In this document: positions 41,764-50,401 of the stretch, piece by piece
Numbering within the stretch: the first letter of the stretch is position 1
How the letters are laid out: each line of letters begins with the position of its first letter
Notes under the pieces: model-generated
Database searches by the model: none
The model's input: only the letters and a program-made list of their open reading frames with translations
Told to the model about the DNA's origin: nothing
Assembly (NCBI RefSeq): GCF_002116905.1
Contig: NZ_CP015118.1
Coordinates: 4,030,001 to 4,094,000, forward strand
DNA: 64,000 nt
Direction: 5' to 3'
Origin: Piscinibacter gummiphilus
GTDB lineage: Bacteria > Pseudomonadota > Gammaproteobacteria > Burkholderiales > Burkholderiaceae_C
Made by a program: the position numbers and the translations under genes

Positions 41764-43437
41764 ATGTTCGGAAATCTCAAGATCGGCACCCGCCTCGGCC
41801 TCGGCTTCGCGCTGGTGGCCCTCGTCATCGCTGCCATCGTGTGGCTCGGCGTCACGCGCCTGGCCGACATCTCGGCCAAGACGTCGGACATCACCGACGT
41901 GCAGAACGTCAAGGTCGACGCCGTCAACGAGATCAAGCTGATCCCGTTCGCGATGGGCTCCACGCTGCGCACCCTGATCATCCGCACGGAACCCGCCGAA
42001 CTGCGCGCGCAGCAGGCCCGATTCAAGGAACTGGTGACCGAGTACGCCGCCGCCGAGGCCCGCGTCGAGAAGCTGCAGTCCGAGCACGGCGCCGGCGACG
42101 AGGAAAAGGCGCTGTTCCAGAAGATCCGCGAGACGTCCCGCACGGGCATCGCGATGATGGTCAAGGTCGCCGAGTTCGGCGAGGCCAACAAGAACGCGGA
42201 AGCCACCGCCCTCCTCTACGGCGACCTGAGCCCGGTCGTGTCGCAATGGCGCAAGGCCGCCAACGACCTGCTCGAACACGAGACGAAGCTCAGCCAGTCG
42301 CTCGCCAAGGAGGCCGCGGCCTCCTACATCGACGCGCGCCGCACGATGCTGCTGCTGGGCGGTGTCGCCGTGGCGCTGTCGATCGGCATCGCGCTGCTCG
42401 TCACGCTGAGCGTGACCCGTCCGCTGCAGCAGGCCGTCCACGTGGCCGACCAGCTGGCCCAGGGCGACCTGACCGTGCGCGTCGACGTGCGCGGCAAGGA
42501 CGAGACGGCCCAGCTGCTGTCGTCGATGCAGAACATGGTCACCCGCCTGTCGCAGGTGGTCACCGAGGTGAACGCCGGTGCCGAGGCGCTGGCCGGTGCG
42601 TCCGAAGAGGTGAGCGCCACGGCGCAGTCGCTGTCGCAGGCCGCCAGCGAGCAGGCCGCCGGCGTCGAAGAGACCAGCGCGTCCATCGAACAGATGACCG
42701 CCTCCATCTCGCAGAACACCGAAAACGCCAAGGTCACCGACGGCATGGCCACCAAGGCCGCCACCGAAGCCACCGAAGGCGGTGACGCGGTGAAGGCCAC
42801 GGTCACCGCGATGAAGCAGATCGCCCAGAAGATCGGCATCATCGACGACATCGCGTACCAGACCAACCTGCTCGCGCTGAACGCCGCGATCGAAGCCGCC
42901 CGTGCCGGCGAACACGGCAAGGGCTTCGCGGTGGTCGCCGCCGAGGTGCGCAAGCTCGCCGAACGCAGCCAGGTGGCCGCGCAGGAGATCGGCACCGTCG
43001 CCGGCTCCAGCGTCGAACTGGCCGAACGCGCCGGCAAGCTGCTCGACCAGATCGTCCCGAACATCAAGAAGACGTCGGACCTGGTGCAGGAGATCACCGC
43101 CGCGTCCGAGGAACAGACCTCCGGCGTCGGCCAGATCAACGCCGCCGTCGCCCAGCTGAGCCAGACGACGCAGCAGAACGCCTCCAGCTCGGAAGAGCTG
43201 GCCGCCACCTCGGAAGAGATGAGCAGCCAGGCCGAACAGCTGCAACAGACGATGTCGTTCTTCAAGCTCGGTCACGGCGGTGCAGCGCACACGCCGGTGC
43301 GCCGTGCCGCCCCGAAGGCCGTGCGCGCCCCGGCGCCGAAGGCCGCCTCGGGCCGCTCCGGCGGCTTCGACCTCGGCCGCGGCCTCGCGGTCGCGGGTGC
43401 CGATGCCCTCGACGAATCCCAGTTCTCCAAGTTCTAA
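41764..43437 (+). CDS. Methyl-accepting chemotaxis protein 1
   Basis: The 557-residue receptor has TM1 (about 8-30), a helical periplasmic ligand domain (about 31-193, four-helix-bundle type), TM2 (about 195-217), HAMP (about 218-270) and a signalling domain (about 262-502). The hairpin tip is 'DIAYQTNLLALNAAIEAARAG', with Glu/Gln methylation-type positions in flanking helices. A Pro/Ala-rich linker of about 45 residues leads to the C-terminal pentapeptide QFSKF, an aromatic-x-x-aromatic CheR/CheB tether type. The signalling part is nearly identical in DNA to those of the two other receptors. The ATG at 41764 is the only sensible start; the longer frame overlaps cheA. Confidence 0.93.
   Translation: MFGNLKIGTRLGLGFALVALVIAAIVWLGVTRLADISAKTSDITDVQNVKVDAVNEIKLIPFAMGSTLRTLIIRTEPAELRAQQARFKELVTEYAAAEARVEKLQSEHGAGDEEKALFQKIRETSRTGIAMMVKVAEFGEANKNAEATALLYGDLSPVVSQWRKAANDLLEHETKLSQSLAKEAAASYIDARRTMLLLGGVAVALSIGIALLVTLSVTRPLQQAVHVADQLAQGDLTVRVDVRGKDETAQLLSSMQNMVTRLSQVVTEVNAGAEALAGASEEVSATAQSLSQAASEQAAGVEETSASIEQMTASISQNTENAKVTDGMATKAATEATEGGDAVKATVTAMKQIAQKIGIIDDIAYQTNLLALNAAIEAARAGEHGKGFAVVAAEVRKLAERSQVAAQEIGTVAGSSVELAERAGKLLDQIVPNIKKTSDLVQEITAASEEQTSGVGQINAAVAQLSQTTQQNASSSEELAATSEEMSSQAEQLQQTMSFFKLGHGGAAHTPVRRAAPKAVRAPAPKAASGRSGGFDLGRGLAVAGADALDESQFSKF
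42547..43269 (+). repeat. Direct repeat copy 1: chemoreceptor signalling module
   Basis: This segment of about 723 bases, from 'CTGTCGCAGGTGGT' to 'TCTTCAAGCT', aligns without gaps to copies at 44952-45674 and 46991-47713. The differences are mostly single-base and often synonymous. The copies lie in the three receptor genes. Confidence 0.85.
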
Positions 43438-43453
43438 GCTTCAGGAGTTGTCC

Positions 43454-44008
43454 ATGAACGCCGTGGTCCAGACCCGCCCCCACCTGCCCGCCGTGGCCCC
43501 GACGCATGCCGTGGCCGTGCGCGAGGAACCCACCCAGTACCTGACCTTCCAGCTCGCGGGCGAATCGTTCGCGATCGGCATCCTGTCGATCAAGGAGATC
43601 ATCGAGTACCACACGCTGACCGAGGTGCCGATGATGCCGGCCAGCGTGCGCGGCGTGATCAACCTGCGCGGCGCCGTCGTGCCCGTGATGGACCTGCTGG
43701 CCCGCTTCGGCCGGCCCTCGAGCGAGGTCACCAAGCGCACCTGCATCGTGATCGTCGAGATCGAGGCCGACGAGGAGCGCCAGGTGATCGGCGTGGTCGT
43801 CGATGCCGTCAACGAAGTGCTCGACATCGACGCCGCCGACATCGAACCGCCCCCGTCCTTCGGCGCGAACATCCGCACCGACTTCATCCAGGGCATGGGC
43901 AAGGTCAAGGGCAAGTTCGTCATCCTGCTCAACGTCCACCAGGTCCTGTCGATCGACGACCTCCAGGCCGCCACCGCGGCCACGAAGGAAAACGGTCAAC
44001 ACCTCTGA
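43454..44008 (+). CDS. cheW: Chemotaxis coupling protein CheW
   Basis: The 184-residue protein is a single CheW domain with 'YLTFQLAGESFAIGILSIKEI', 'VPMMPASVRGVINLRGAVVPVMDL' and a C-terminal 'GKFVILLNVHQVLS'. An N-terminal extension of about 28 residues precedes the domain. AGGAG is seven bases before the ATG. It couples the receptors to CheA and is placed between receptor genes 1 and 2. Confidence 0.95.
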   Translation: MNAVVQTRPHLPAVAPTHAVAVREEPTQYLTFQLAGESFAIGILSIKEIIEYHTLTEVPMMPASVRGVINLRGAVVPVMDLLARFGRPSSEVTKRTCIVIVEIEADEERQVIGVVVDAVNEVLDIDAADIEPPPSFGANIRTDFIQGMGKVKGKFVILLNVHQVLSIDDLQAATAATKENGQHL

Positions 44009-44039
44009 CCGCCAAGCACCCCAGGGAAAGGCCAGAAAA

Positions 44040-45872
44040 ATGTTCTCCAACCTCAAAGTCGCCACGCGCCTGAGCCTCGGCTTCGGTGTCGTGCTGTTCC
44101 TGCTGATCGTCATCTCCGTCCTGAGCGTGTTGCGCCTGTCGACCGTCAGCAGCGCCACGACCTTGATCATGGAGGACCGGTACCCGAAGGTGCAGATGTC
44201 CGACGAGATCATCAAGAACGCGATCCACAACGGCCGCCTGCTGCGCGGCATGCTGATCGCCTCGAACGAGAGCGAGGCGGACACCCTCAAGGCCGACGTG
44301 GAACGGCGCCGCGCGCGCAACGCCGAGATGGTCAAGAAGCTGGACGAGGTACTCGTCGCCGAACGATCGCGCCAGCTGCTCAAGGAGATGCAGGACAAGC
44401 GCCAGCTGCTGGCCCCGAAGTACGACCGCATCTACGAACTGGCCCGCACCGACCGCGCCCGTGCCATCGAGTACATGAAAAGCGACTTCGCCCCGGTGAA
44501 CGACGCCTACATGGCCGCCGCCGACGCGCTCGGAGACTACGTCACCGAACAGATGAAGGAAGCCGGCGACCAGGCCGTCGAGACCTACGTGCAGACGCGC
44601 AACCTCGTGATCGGCCTGTCCGTGCTGGCGATCCTGGTCGGCGCGGTGATCGCCTTCGTGATCACGCGCGGCCTGCTCAAGCTGCTGGGCGGTGAACCGT
44701 CGTACGCCGCCGAGGTGCTGGAACAGGTGGCCGTGGGCGACTTCACCGTCGACGTGCGCACCGCTCCCGGCGACACCACGAGCATGCTCTACACCGTGCG
44801 CCAGATGGTCGAATCGGCCGGCGACAGCATCAACGACGTGGTTCGCGTGATGGGCGCGATGGCCCAGGGCGACCTGACCCAGACCATCGACAAGGACTAC
44901 CAGGGCTCGTTCGCCGACATGAAGTCCTACGTCAACAACACCGTGGCCAAGCTGTCGCAGGTGGTGACGGAAGTGAACTCCGGTGCCGAGGCGCTGGCCG
45001 GTGCGTCCGAAGAGGTGAGCGCGACGGCCCAGTCGCTGTCGCAAGCCTCGAGCGAGCAGGCCGCCGGCGTCGAGGAGACGAGCGCGTCCATCGAGCAGAT
45101 GACCGCGTCGATCTCGCAGAACACCGAGAACGCCCGCATCACCGACGGCATGGCCACGAAGGCCGCCGCCGAGGCGGCCGAAGGCGGCGAGGCCGTGAAG
45201 GCCACCGTCGCTGCGATGAAGCAGATCGCCCAGAAGATCGGCATCATCGACGACATCGCCTACCAGACCAACCTGCTCGCGCTGAACGCCGCGATCGAGG
45301 CGGCCCGCGCCGGCGAACACGGCAAGGGCTTCGCGGTGGTCGCCGCCGAGGTGCGCAAGCTCGCCGAGCGCAGCCAGGTGGCCGCGCAGGAGATCGGCAC
45401 CGTCGCCGGCTCCAGCGTCGAACTGGCCGAACGCGCCGGCAAGCTGCTCGACGAGATCGTGCCGAACATCAAGAAGACGTCCGACCTCGTCCAGGAGATC
45501 ACCGCCGCGTCCGAGGAACAGACCTCCGGCGTGGGCCAGATCAACGCCGCCGTCAGCCAGCTCAGCCAGACGACGCAGCAGAACGCCTCCAGCTCGGAAG
45601 AACTGGCCGCCACCTCGGAAGAGATGAGTAGCCAAGCCGAGCAACTGCAGCAGGCGATGTCGTTCTTCAAGCTGGGTGTGCTCGGTGCCCATGCACCGGT
45701 GGCCGCCCCGGCACCGACGCCGCGTGCGCCGTCCGCCCATATCTCCCGTCCGGCCCGCAAGGCCGCCGCGGCCGCGAAACGCACCTCCGCCGGTGGCTAC
45801 GCACTGAACCCCGCGATGGCGTTCAGCGGCGGTGTGTCGGCGCCGGACGACGCACTGTTCACGAAGTTCTGA
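44040..45872 (+). CDS. Methyl-accepting chemotaxis protein 2 (tandem HAMP)
   Basis: The 610-residue receptor has TM1 (about 10-32), a 4HB_MCP-type periplasmic domain, TM2 (about 188-210) and a first HAMP with the insert 'LLGGEPSYAAEVLEQVAVGDF'. A second HAMP-like unit ('VVRVMGAMAQGDLTQTID') follows, then a signalling domain (about 305-545). After a Pro/Ala-rich linker the protein ends in LFTKF, again aromatic-x-x-aromatic. The start ATG at 44040 is inside a poly-A-like stretch after 'AGGGAAAGG'. Confidence 0.93.
   Translation: MFSNLKVATRLSLGFGVVLFLLIVISVLSVLRLSTVSSATTLIMEDRYPKVQMSDEIIKNAIHNGRLLRGMLIASNESEADTLKADVERRRARNAEMVKKLDEVLVAERSRQLLKEMQDKRQLLAPKYDRIYELARTDRARAIEYMKSDFAPVNDAYMAAADALGDYVTEQMKEAGDQAVETYVQTRNLVIGLSVLAILVGAVIAFVITRGLLKLLGGEPSYAAEVLEQVAVGDFTVDVRTAPGDTTSMLYTVRQMVESAGDSINDVVRVMGAMAQGDLTQTIDKDYQGSFADMKSYVNNTVAKLSQVVTEVNSGAEALAGASEEVSATAQSLSQASSEQAAGVEETSASIEQMTASISQNTENARITDGMATKAAAEAAEGGEAVKATVAAMKQIAQKIGIIDDIAYQTNLLALNAAIEAARAGEHGKGFAVVAAEVRKLAERSQVAAQEIGTVAGSSVELAERAGKLLDEIVPNIKKTSDLVQEITAASEEQTSGVGQINAAVSQLSQTTQQNASSSEELAATSEEMSSQAEQLQQAMSFFKLGVLGAHAPVAAPAPTPRAPSAHISRPARKAAAAAKRTSAGGYALNPAMAFSGGVSAPDDALFTKF
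44952..45674 (+). repeat. Direct repeat copy 2: chemoreceptor signalling module
   Basis: Same module as 42547-43269, offset 2405 bases with no insertions or deletions. The similarity to copy 3 extends further upstream, through the 'GTCAACAACACCGTGGCCAA' segment beginning near 44931. Confidence 0.85.
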
Positions 45873-45893
45873 CCTGCGGACCGCCAGCCGCAG

Positions 45894-45901
45894 GCCGATA
45901 A
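45894..45901 (+). promoter_or_regulatory. FliA-like -10 box GCCGATAA before receptor 3
   Basis: A perfect match to the sigma-28 -10 consensus lies in the 59-base gap between receptors 2 and 3, 30 bases before the ATG. No TAAA is found 15 bases upstream, so promoter activity is uncertain. Confidence 0.35.
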
Positions 45902-45931
45902 CACAAGCACCACGAAGAAGGATAGGCCCCC

Positions 45932-47896
45932 ATGAATTGGTTCCTGCGATTGAAGCTGGCGCACAAGCTTCTGCTGACTTTCCTGATCTGCTCGGCCATC
46001 ACCGCGGCCGTCGGCGGCTACGCGATGCTGAAGATGTCCCACCTCGGTGACATGCTGCAGGACACCTACGCGAACAACATCCTGCCGATGCAGGACGTCT
46101 CGGAGGCCTCGGCCCGGCTGACCGCGCATTCGCGCGCCTACGTGCGCCTGCCGGCCACGAAGGATGCGGACGACGCGAAGGACGCCGTCAAGCGCGCCGC
46201 CGTCCACATGGAGAAGTTCCATGCCGCGATGAAGAGCTACCGCGCCACCTCGCTGAGCGAGACGGAAGCCGCGCTCGTCAAGGAGCTCGACGCCCAGCTG
46301 CCGACCTACCTCGCGCTGAACGACAAGGTGGCCCAGCTGTCCATCGACGGCAAGTACGACGCCGCCGCCGACCTCAGCAACGGCGACGCCCGCAAGGCCA
46401 TCAACGGTCTCGAGAAGACCATGAACGGCATCATCGACGAGCTGACGGCCCAGGCCAAGGCCACGAACGAGAACGGCGCGAAATCGGTCGCCGAAGCCCG
46501 CTGGCTGATGGCCGCCGTGATCGCCGCCTCGGTGCTGCTCGCCGTGGCCCTCGGCCTGATCGTGACCCGCATCATCGGCCGCCAGCTCGGCGGTGAACCC
46601 GACTACGCCGCGGCGCTGCTGCACAAGGTGGCCGACGGCGACCTGTCCTCCGACGTGGTGATCCGCAACGGCGACACCACCAGCATGCTCTACGCCGTCA
46701 AGCAGATGGTGGGCCGCCTGCAGCAGGTGATCGCCGGCCAGCGCGAAGTCGTGGCCGCCGCCAACCGCGGCAACTTCGAGGCGCGCATGGACGTCACCGG
46801 CCTGCAGGGCTTCCAGAAGGAGATGGGCGACGGCCTGAACGCGCTGGTGTCCACCACCGGCGCCAGCGTCGACGACGTGGTGCGCGTGATGGGCGCGGTC
46901 TCCGAAGGCGACCTGACCCGCACGATCGACAACGACTACGAAGGCGCCTTCGGCCAGATGAAGGAGTTCGTCAACAACACCGTGGCCAAGCTGTCGCAGG
47001 TGGTGACGGAAGTGAACTCGGGTGCCGAAGCCCTGGCCGGTGCCTCCGAAGAGGTGAGCGCCACGGCGCAGTCGCTGTCGCAGGCCGCCAGCGAGCAGGC
47101 CGCCGGCGTCGAAGAGACCAGCGCGTCCATCGAACAGATGACCGCCTCCATCTCGCAGAACACCGAAAACGCCAAGGTCACCGACGGCATGGCCACGAAG
47201 GCCGCGTCCGAAGCCACCGAAGGGGGCGAGGCCGTGAAGGCCACGGTGGCCGCGATGAAGCAGATCGCCCAGAAGATCGGCATCATCGACGACATCGCCT
47301 ACCAGACCAACCTCCTCGCGCTGAACGCCGCGATCGAAGCGGCCCGTGCCGGCGAACACGGCAAGGGCTTCGCGGTGGTCGCCGCCGAGGTGCGCAAGCT
47401 CGCCGAACGCAGCCAGGTGGCCGCGCAGGAGATCGGCACCGTCGCCGGCTCCAGCGTCGAGCTGGCCGAACGTGCCGGCAAGCTCCTCGACCAGATCGTG
47501 CCGAACATCAAGAAGACGTCCGACCTCGTGCAGGAGATCACCGCCGCGTCGGAAGAGCAGAGCTCGGGCGTCAGCCAGATCAACGCCGCCGTCAACCAGC
47601 TGAGCCAGACGACGCAGCAGAACGCCTCCAGCTCGGAAGAGCTGGCCGCCACCTCGGAGGAGATGAGCAGCCAGGCCGAGCAGCTGCAGCAGACGATGTC
47701 GTTCTTCAAGCTGGGCCACAGCGCCGCGCCGTCGATCGCGCCCCGCGCGACGACCTCGCGCGCCAGCCAGCGCAGCGTGATCGCGCCGCCGTCGAAGGTG
47801 CACGCGAAGAAGGCCTCGCCGTCGAACAACGGCACGAACGGCTTCGCCCTGAACCCGGGCGCGGCGCTCGACGAGAGCCAGTTCGCCCGCTTCTGA
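45932..47896 (+). CDS. Methyl-accepting chemotaxis protein 3 (multiple HAMP)
   Basis: The 654-residue receptor has TM1 (about 13-33), a helical periplasmic domain, TM2 (about 190-212) and a HAMP with 'QLGGEPDYAAALLHKVADGDL'. A longer linker follows with 'REVVAAANRGNFEARMDVTG' and a further HAMP-like unit ('VVRVMGAVSEGDLTRTID'), then the signalling domain (about 354-594). The C-terminal pentapeptide is QFARF after a Ser/Ala-rich linker. GAAGGATAGG precedes the ATG. Confidence 0.93.
   Translation: MNWFLRLKLAHKLLLTFLICSAITAAVGGYAMLKMSHLGDMLQDTYANNILPMQDVSEASARLTAHSRAYVRLPATKDADDAKDAVKRAAVHMEKFHAAMKSYRATSLSETEAALVKELDAQLPTYLALNDKVAQLSIDGKYDAAADLSNGDARKAINGLEKTMNGIIDELTAQAKATNENGAKSVAEARWLMAAVIAASVLLAVALGLIVTRIIGRQLGGEPDYAAALLHKVADGDLSSDVVIRNGDTTSMLYAVKQMVGRLQQVIAGQREVVAAANRGNFEARMDVTGLQGFQKEMGDGLNALVSTTGASVDDVVRVMGAVSEGDLTRTIDNDYEGAFGQMKEFVNNTVAKLSQVVTEVNSGAEALAGASEEVSATAQSLSQAASEQAAGVEETSASIEQMTASISQNTENAKVTDGMATKAASEATEGGEAVKATVAAMKQIAQKIGIIDDIAYQTNLLALNAAIEAARAGEHGKGFAVVAAEVRKLAERSQVAAQEIGTVAGSSVELAERAGKLLDQIVPNIKKTSDLVQEITAASEEQSSGVSQINAAVNQLSQTTQQNASSSEELAATSEEMSSQAEQLQQTMSFFKLGHSAAPSIAPRATTSRASQRSVIAPPSKVHAKKASPSNNGTNGFALNPGAALDESQFARF
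46991..47713 (+). repeat. Direct repeat copy 3: chemoreceptor signalling module
   Basis: Third copy of the module, offset 2039 bases from copy 2, ungapped. Substitutions cluster in a few codons such as the 'SSGVSQINAAVNQ' segment. Confidence 0.85.
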
Positions 47897-47915
47897 TCCC
47901 GCTGTCCGTCCGACC

Positions 47916-48719
47916 ATGCACACCATCACCGACGCCGAGTTCGGGAACTTCCAGCGCTTCATCTTCGACGCGGCGGGCATCACGCTCTCCTCGGCGAAGA
48001 AGGCCCTGGTGTCCGGCCGGCTGGCCAAGCGGCTGCAGGCGCGCCGGCTCGGCAGCTTCACCGAGTACTTCAAGCTGCTGAGCAGCGGGGACGATGCGGA
48101 GGAGGTGCAGACCGCCGTCGACCTGCTGACCACCAACGAGACCTACTTCTTCCGCGAGCCGAAGCACTTCGAGCTGTTGCGCGACGTGGCCCGCGACACC
48201 GCGGTGCGCGGCCAGCCGTTCCGCATCTGGAGCGCCGCCAGTTCCACCGGTGAAGAGGCCTACAGCATGGCGATGGTGCTCGCCGACGCCCTGCCCCAGC
48301 AGCCCTGGGAGGTGATCGGTTCGGACATCAGCACGCGGGTGCTGCAGCGCGCGCGCACCGGGCACTACCCGCTCGAGCGCACGCGCCACATCCCCCAGCA
48401 CTTCCTCAAGCGCTTCTGCCTGAAGGGCATCGAGAGCCAGACCGGCACGCTGCTGGTCGAGCGCGCGCTGCGCCAGAAGGTCTCGTTCACGCAGGTCAAC
48501 CTCAATGCCGCGCTGCCGACCAACCTCGGCACGTTCGACATGATCTTCCTGCGCAACGTGATGATCTACTTCAACGGCGACACCAAACGCCAGGTCGTGG
48601 CCCGCATCCTCGCGACGCTCAAGCGGGGCGGTCACTTCTGCATCGGGCATTCCGAAACGCTGAACGACATCACCGACTCGCTCGAGCAGGTCGCGCCCAG
48701 CATCTACAGGAAGCCGTAA
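47916..48719 (+). CDS. cheR: Chemotaxis protein methyltransferase CheR
   Basis: The 267-residue protein has an N-terminal helical domain ('FQRFIFDAAGITLSSAKKALV') and a SAM-binding domain with 'RIWSAASSTGEEAYSMAM', 'VIGSDISTRVL' and 'DMIFLRNVMIYF'. It methylates receptor glutamates. The proximity to three receptors with pentapeptide tails suggests a tail-binding CheR. It starts 19 bases after receptor 3. Confidence 0.96.
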   Translation: MHTITDAEFGNFQRFIFDAAGITLSSAKKALVSGRLAKRLQARRLGSFTEYFKLLSSGDDAEEVQTAVDLLTTNETYFFREPKHFELLRDVARDTAVRGQPFRIWSAASSTGEEAYSMAMVLADALPQQPWEVIGSDISTRVLQRARTGHYPLERTRHIPQHFLKRFCLKGIESQTGTLLVERALRQKVSFTQVNLNAALPTNLGTFDMIFLRNVMIYFNGDTKRQVVARILATLKRGGHFCIGHSETLNDITDSLEQVAPSIYRKP

Positions 48720-48737
48720 CGGCTTCAAGAGGGACCC

Positions 48738-49256
48738 ATGGCGATCGTCACAGAACACCGCGACGTGATCCTGCGTCCCGGCGAGTACGCCGTGGCGGGC
48801 GCCGACTGCGTGCTCCGCACGCTGCTCGGCTCCTGCGTGTCCATCACGCTGTGGCACCCGAAACTGCGCATCGGCGCGATGTCGCACTTCCTGCTGGCCC
48901 GCCGCGGCAACCGCGCGACCGGCCCGCTCGACGGCCGCTACGGCGAGGAGTCGCTCGAACTGATGCTGGACGCCCTGGCGAAGGAACACGTGTTCCCCAC
49001 CCAGTGCGAGGCCAAGATCTTCGGCGGCGGCAACATGTTCCCGGACCAGAACCCGGGCAGCACCATCCACGTGGGCCGCGACAACGGGGAAGCGGCACGC
49101 CGATTGCTGCAGGAGCACGGCATCCACATCGTCTCGGAAAGCCTGTTCGGTGTGGGCCACCGCCAGATCGCCTTCGACGTCGCGACGGGCCACGTCTGGG
49201 TCCGCCTGGTGCACCCCACCTCCGGCTTCACGCCGCTGACTGGAGAACATTCATGA
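48738..49256 (+). CDS. cheD: Receptor glutamine deamidase CheD
   Basis: The 172-residue protein has the catalytic Cys in 'TLLGSCVSITLW', a His in 'GAMSHFLL' and 'KIFGGGNMF', all CheD signatures. It deamidates receptor Gln residues and can stimulate CheC-type phosphatases, none of which is seen here. The stop overlaps the cheB start (ATGA). Confidence 0.95.
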   Translation: MAIVTEHRDVILRPGEYAVAGADCVLRTLLGSCVSITLWHPKLRIGAMSHFLLARRGNRATGPLDGRYGEESLELMLDALAKEHVFPTQCEAKIFGGGNMFPDQNPGSTIHVGRDNGEAARRLLQEHGIHIVSESLFGVGHRQIAFDVATGHVWVRLVHPTSGFTPLTGEHS

Positions 49257-50332
49257 ACACACCCGTCCGCGTGATGGTCATCGACGATTCCGCCGTGGTG
49301 CGCCAGGTGCTCACCGGCCTGCTGTCGCAGGCGCCCGGCATCGAGGTGATGGCCGCGGTGGCCGACCCCGTGCTCGCCATCGAACGTCTCAAGCTCGACT
49401 GGCCCGACGTGATCGTGCTCGACGTGGAGATGCCGCGCATGGACGGCATCACCTTCCTGCGCATGGTGATGCAGCAGAAGCCCACGCCGGTCGTGATCTG
49501 CTCGACGCTGACCGACAAGGGCGCGAAGACCACGCTCGAGGCCATGGCCGCCGGTGCCGTGGCCATCGTCACGAAGCCCAAGGTGGGCCTCAAGCAGTTC
49601 CTGAGCGAGGCCGGCGACGAACTCGTCCAGACGGTGAAGGCCGCGGCCAAGGCCAACGTGCGCCGGCTCGCCGCGGGCCGCCCCGCCCCGCTGACCCCGG
49701 TGGCGAAGAACACCGCCGACGTGATCCTGCCGCCCAGCACCGCCCGCGCGATGACGCAGACCACCGAACGGGTGGTGGCGCTCGGCACGTCCACCGGCGG
49801 CACGCAGGCGCTCGAGGAGGTGTTGACGACGCTGCCGCGCGTGAGCCCCGGCATCGTCATCGTGCAGCACATGCCCGAGAAGTTCACCGCCGCGTTCGCC
49901 GCGCGCCTGAACACGCTGTGCCAGATCACGGTGAAGGAAGCCGAGAACAACGACCGCGTGGTGCCCGGCCGCGCGCTGATCGCCCCGGGCGGTCGCCACA
50001 TGGTGCTCAAGCGCAGCGGCGCGCAGTACTTCGTCGAGGTGGTCGACGGCCCGCTCGTGAACCGCCATCGCCCGTCGGTGGACGTGCTGTTCCGGTCGGT
50101 CGCCAAGTGCGCGGGCGCGAACGCGCTCGGGGTCATCATGACCGGCATGGGCGACGACGGCGCGGTCGGCCTGCTCGAGATGCGCAACGCCGGTGCCCGC
50201 ACCGCGGCACAGGACGAGGACAGCTGCGTGGTCTTCGGCATGCCGAAGGAAGCCATCAAGCGCAACGCGGCCGAGAAAGTGATCCCGCTGGGCGCCATCG
50301 GGCAGGAGATCCAGCGCCAGCTGACGCTCTGA
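49253..50332 (+). CDS. cheB: Chemotaxis response regulator/protein-glutamate methylesterase CheB
   Basis: The 359-residue protein has an N-terminal receiver with D57 in 'VIVLDVEMPRMDG', a linker, and a C-terminal methylesterase domain. The catalytic Ser is S180 in 'LGTSTGG', with His in 'IVQHMP' and Asp in 'MTGMGDDGAVG'. It removes receptor methyl groups and closes the adaptation loop with CheR. It is the last gene of the operon, translation-coupled to cheD and followed by a terminator region shared with degP. Confidence 0.97.
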   Translation: MNTPVRVMVIDDSAVVRQVLTGLLSQAPGIEVMAAVADPVLAIERLKLDWPDVIVLDVEMPRMDGITFLRMVMQQKPTPVVICSTLTDKGAKTTLEAMAAGAVAIVTKPKVGLKQFLSEAGDELVQTVKAAAKANVRRLAAGRPAPLTPVAKNTADVILPPSTARAMTQTTERVVALGTSTGGTQALEEVLTTLPRVSPGIVIVQHMPEKFTAAFAARLNTLCQITVKEAENNDRVVPGRALIAPGGRHMVLKRSGAQYFVEVVDGPLVNRHRPSVDVLFRSVAKCAGANALGVIMTGMGDDGAVGLLEMRNAGARTAAQDEDSCVVFGMPKEAIKRNAAEKVIPLGAIGQEIQRQLTL

Positions 50333-50341
50333 CCACGGACG

Positions 50342-50377
50342 AAAAAAACGCCACCCCAGCCTTCGCCGGGATGGCGT
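50342..50377 (-). terminator. Intrinsic terminator of degP (possibly bidirectional)
   Basis: Read on the minus strand, ACGCCATCCC pairs with GGGGTGGCGT around a GC-rich loop, followed by TTTTTTTC. A smaller hairpin CACCCC-TCGC-GGGGTG (50384-50399) lies between it and the degP stop. It sits between the convergent ends of cheB and degP and may serve both. Confidence 0.82.
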
Positions 50378-50401
50378 CGTGAACACCCCTCGCGGGGTGG
50401 C

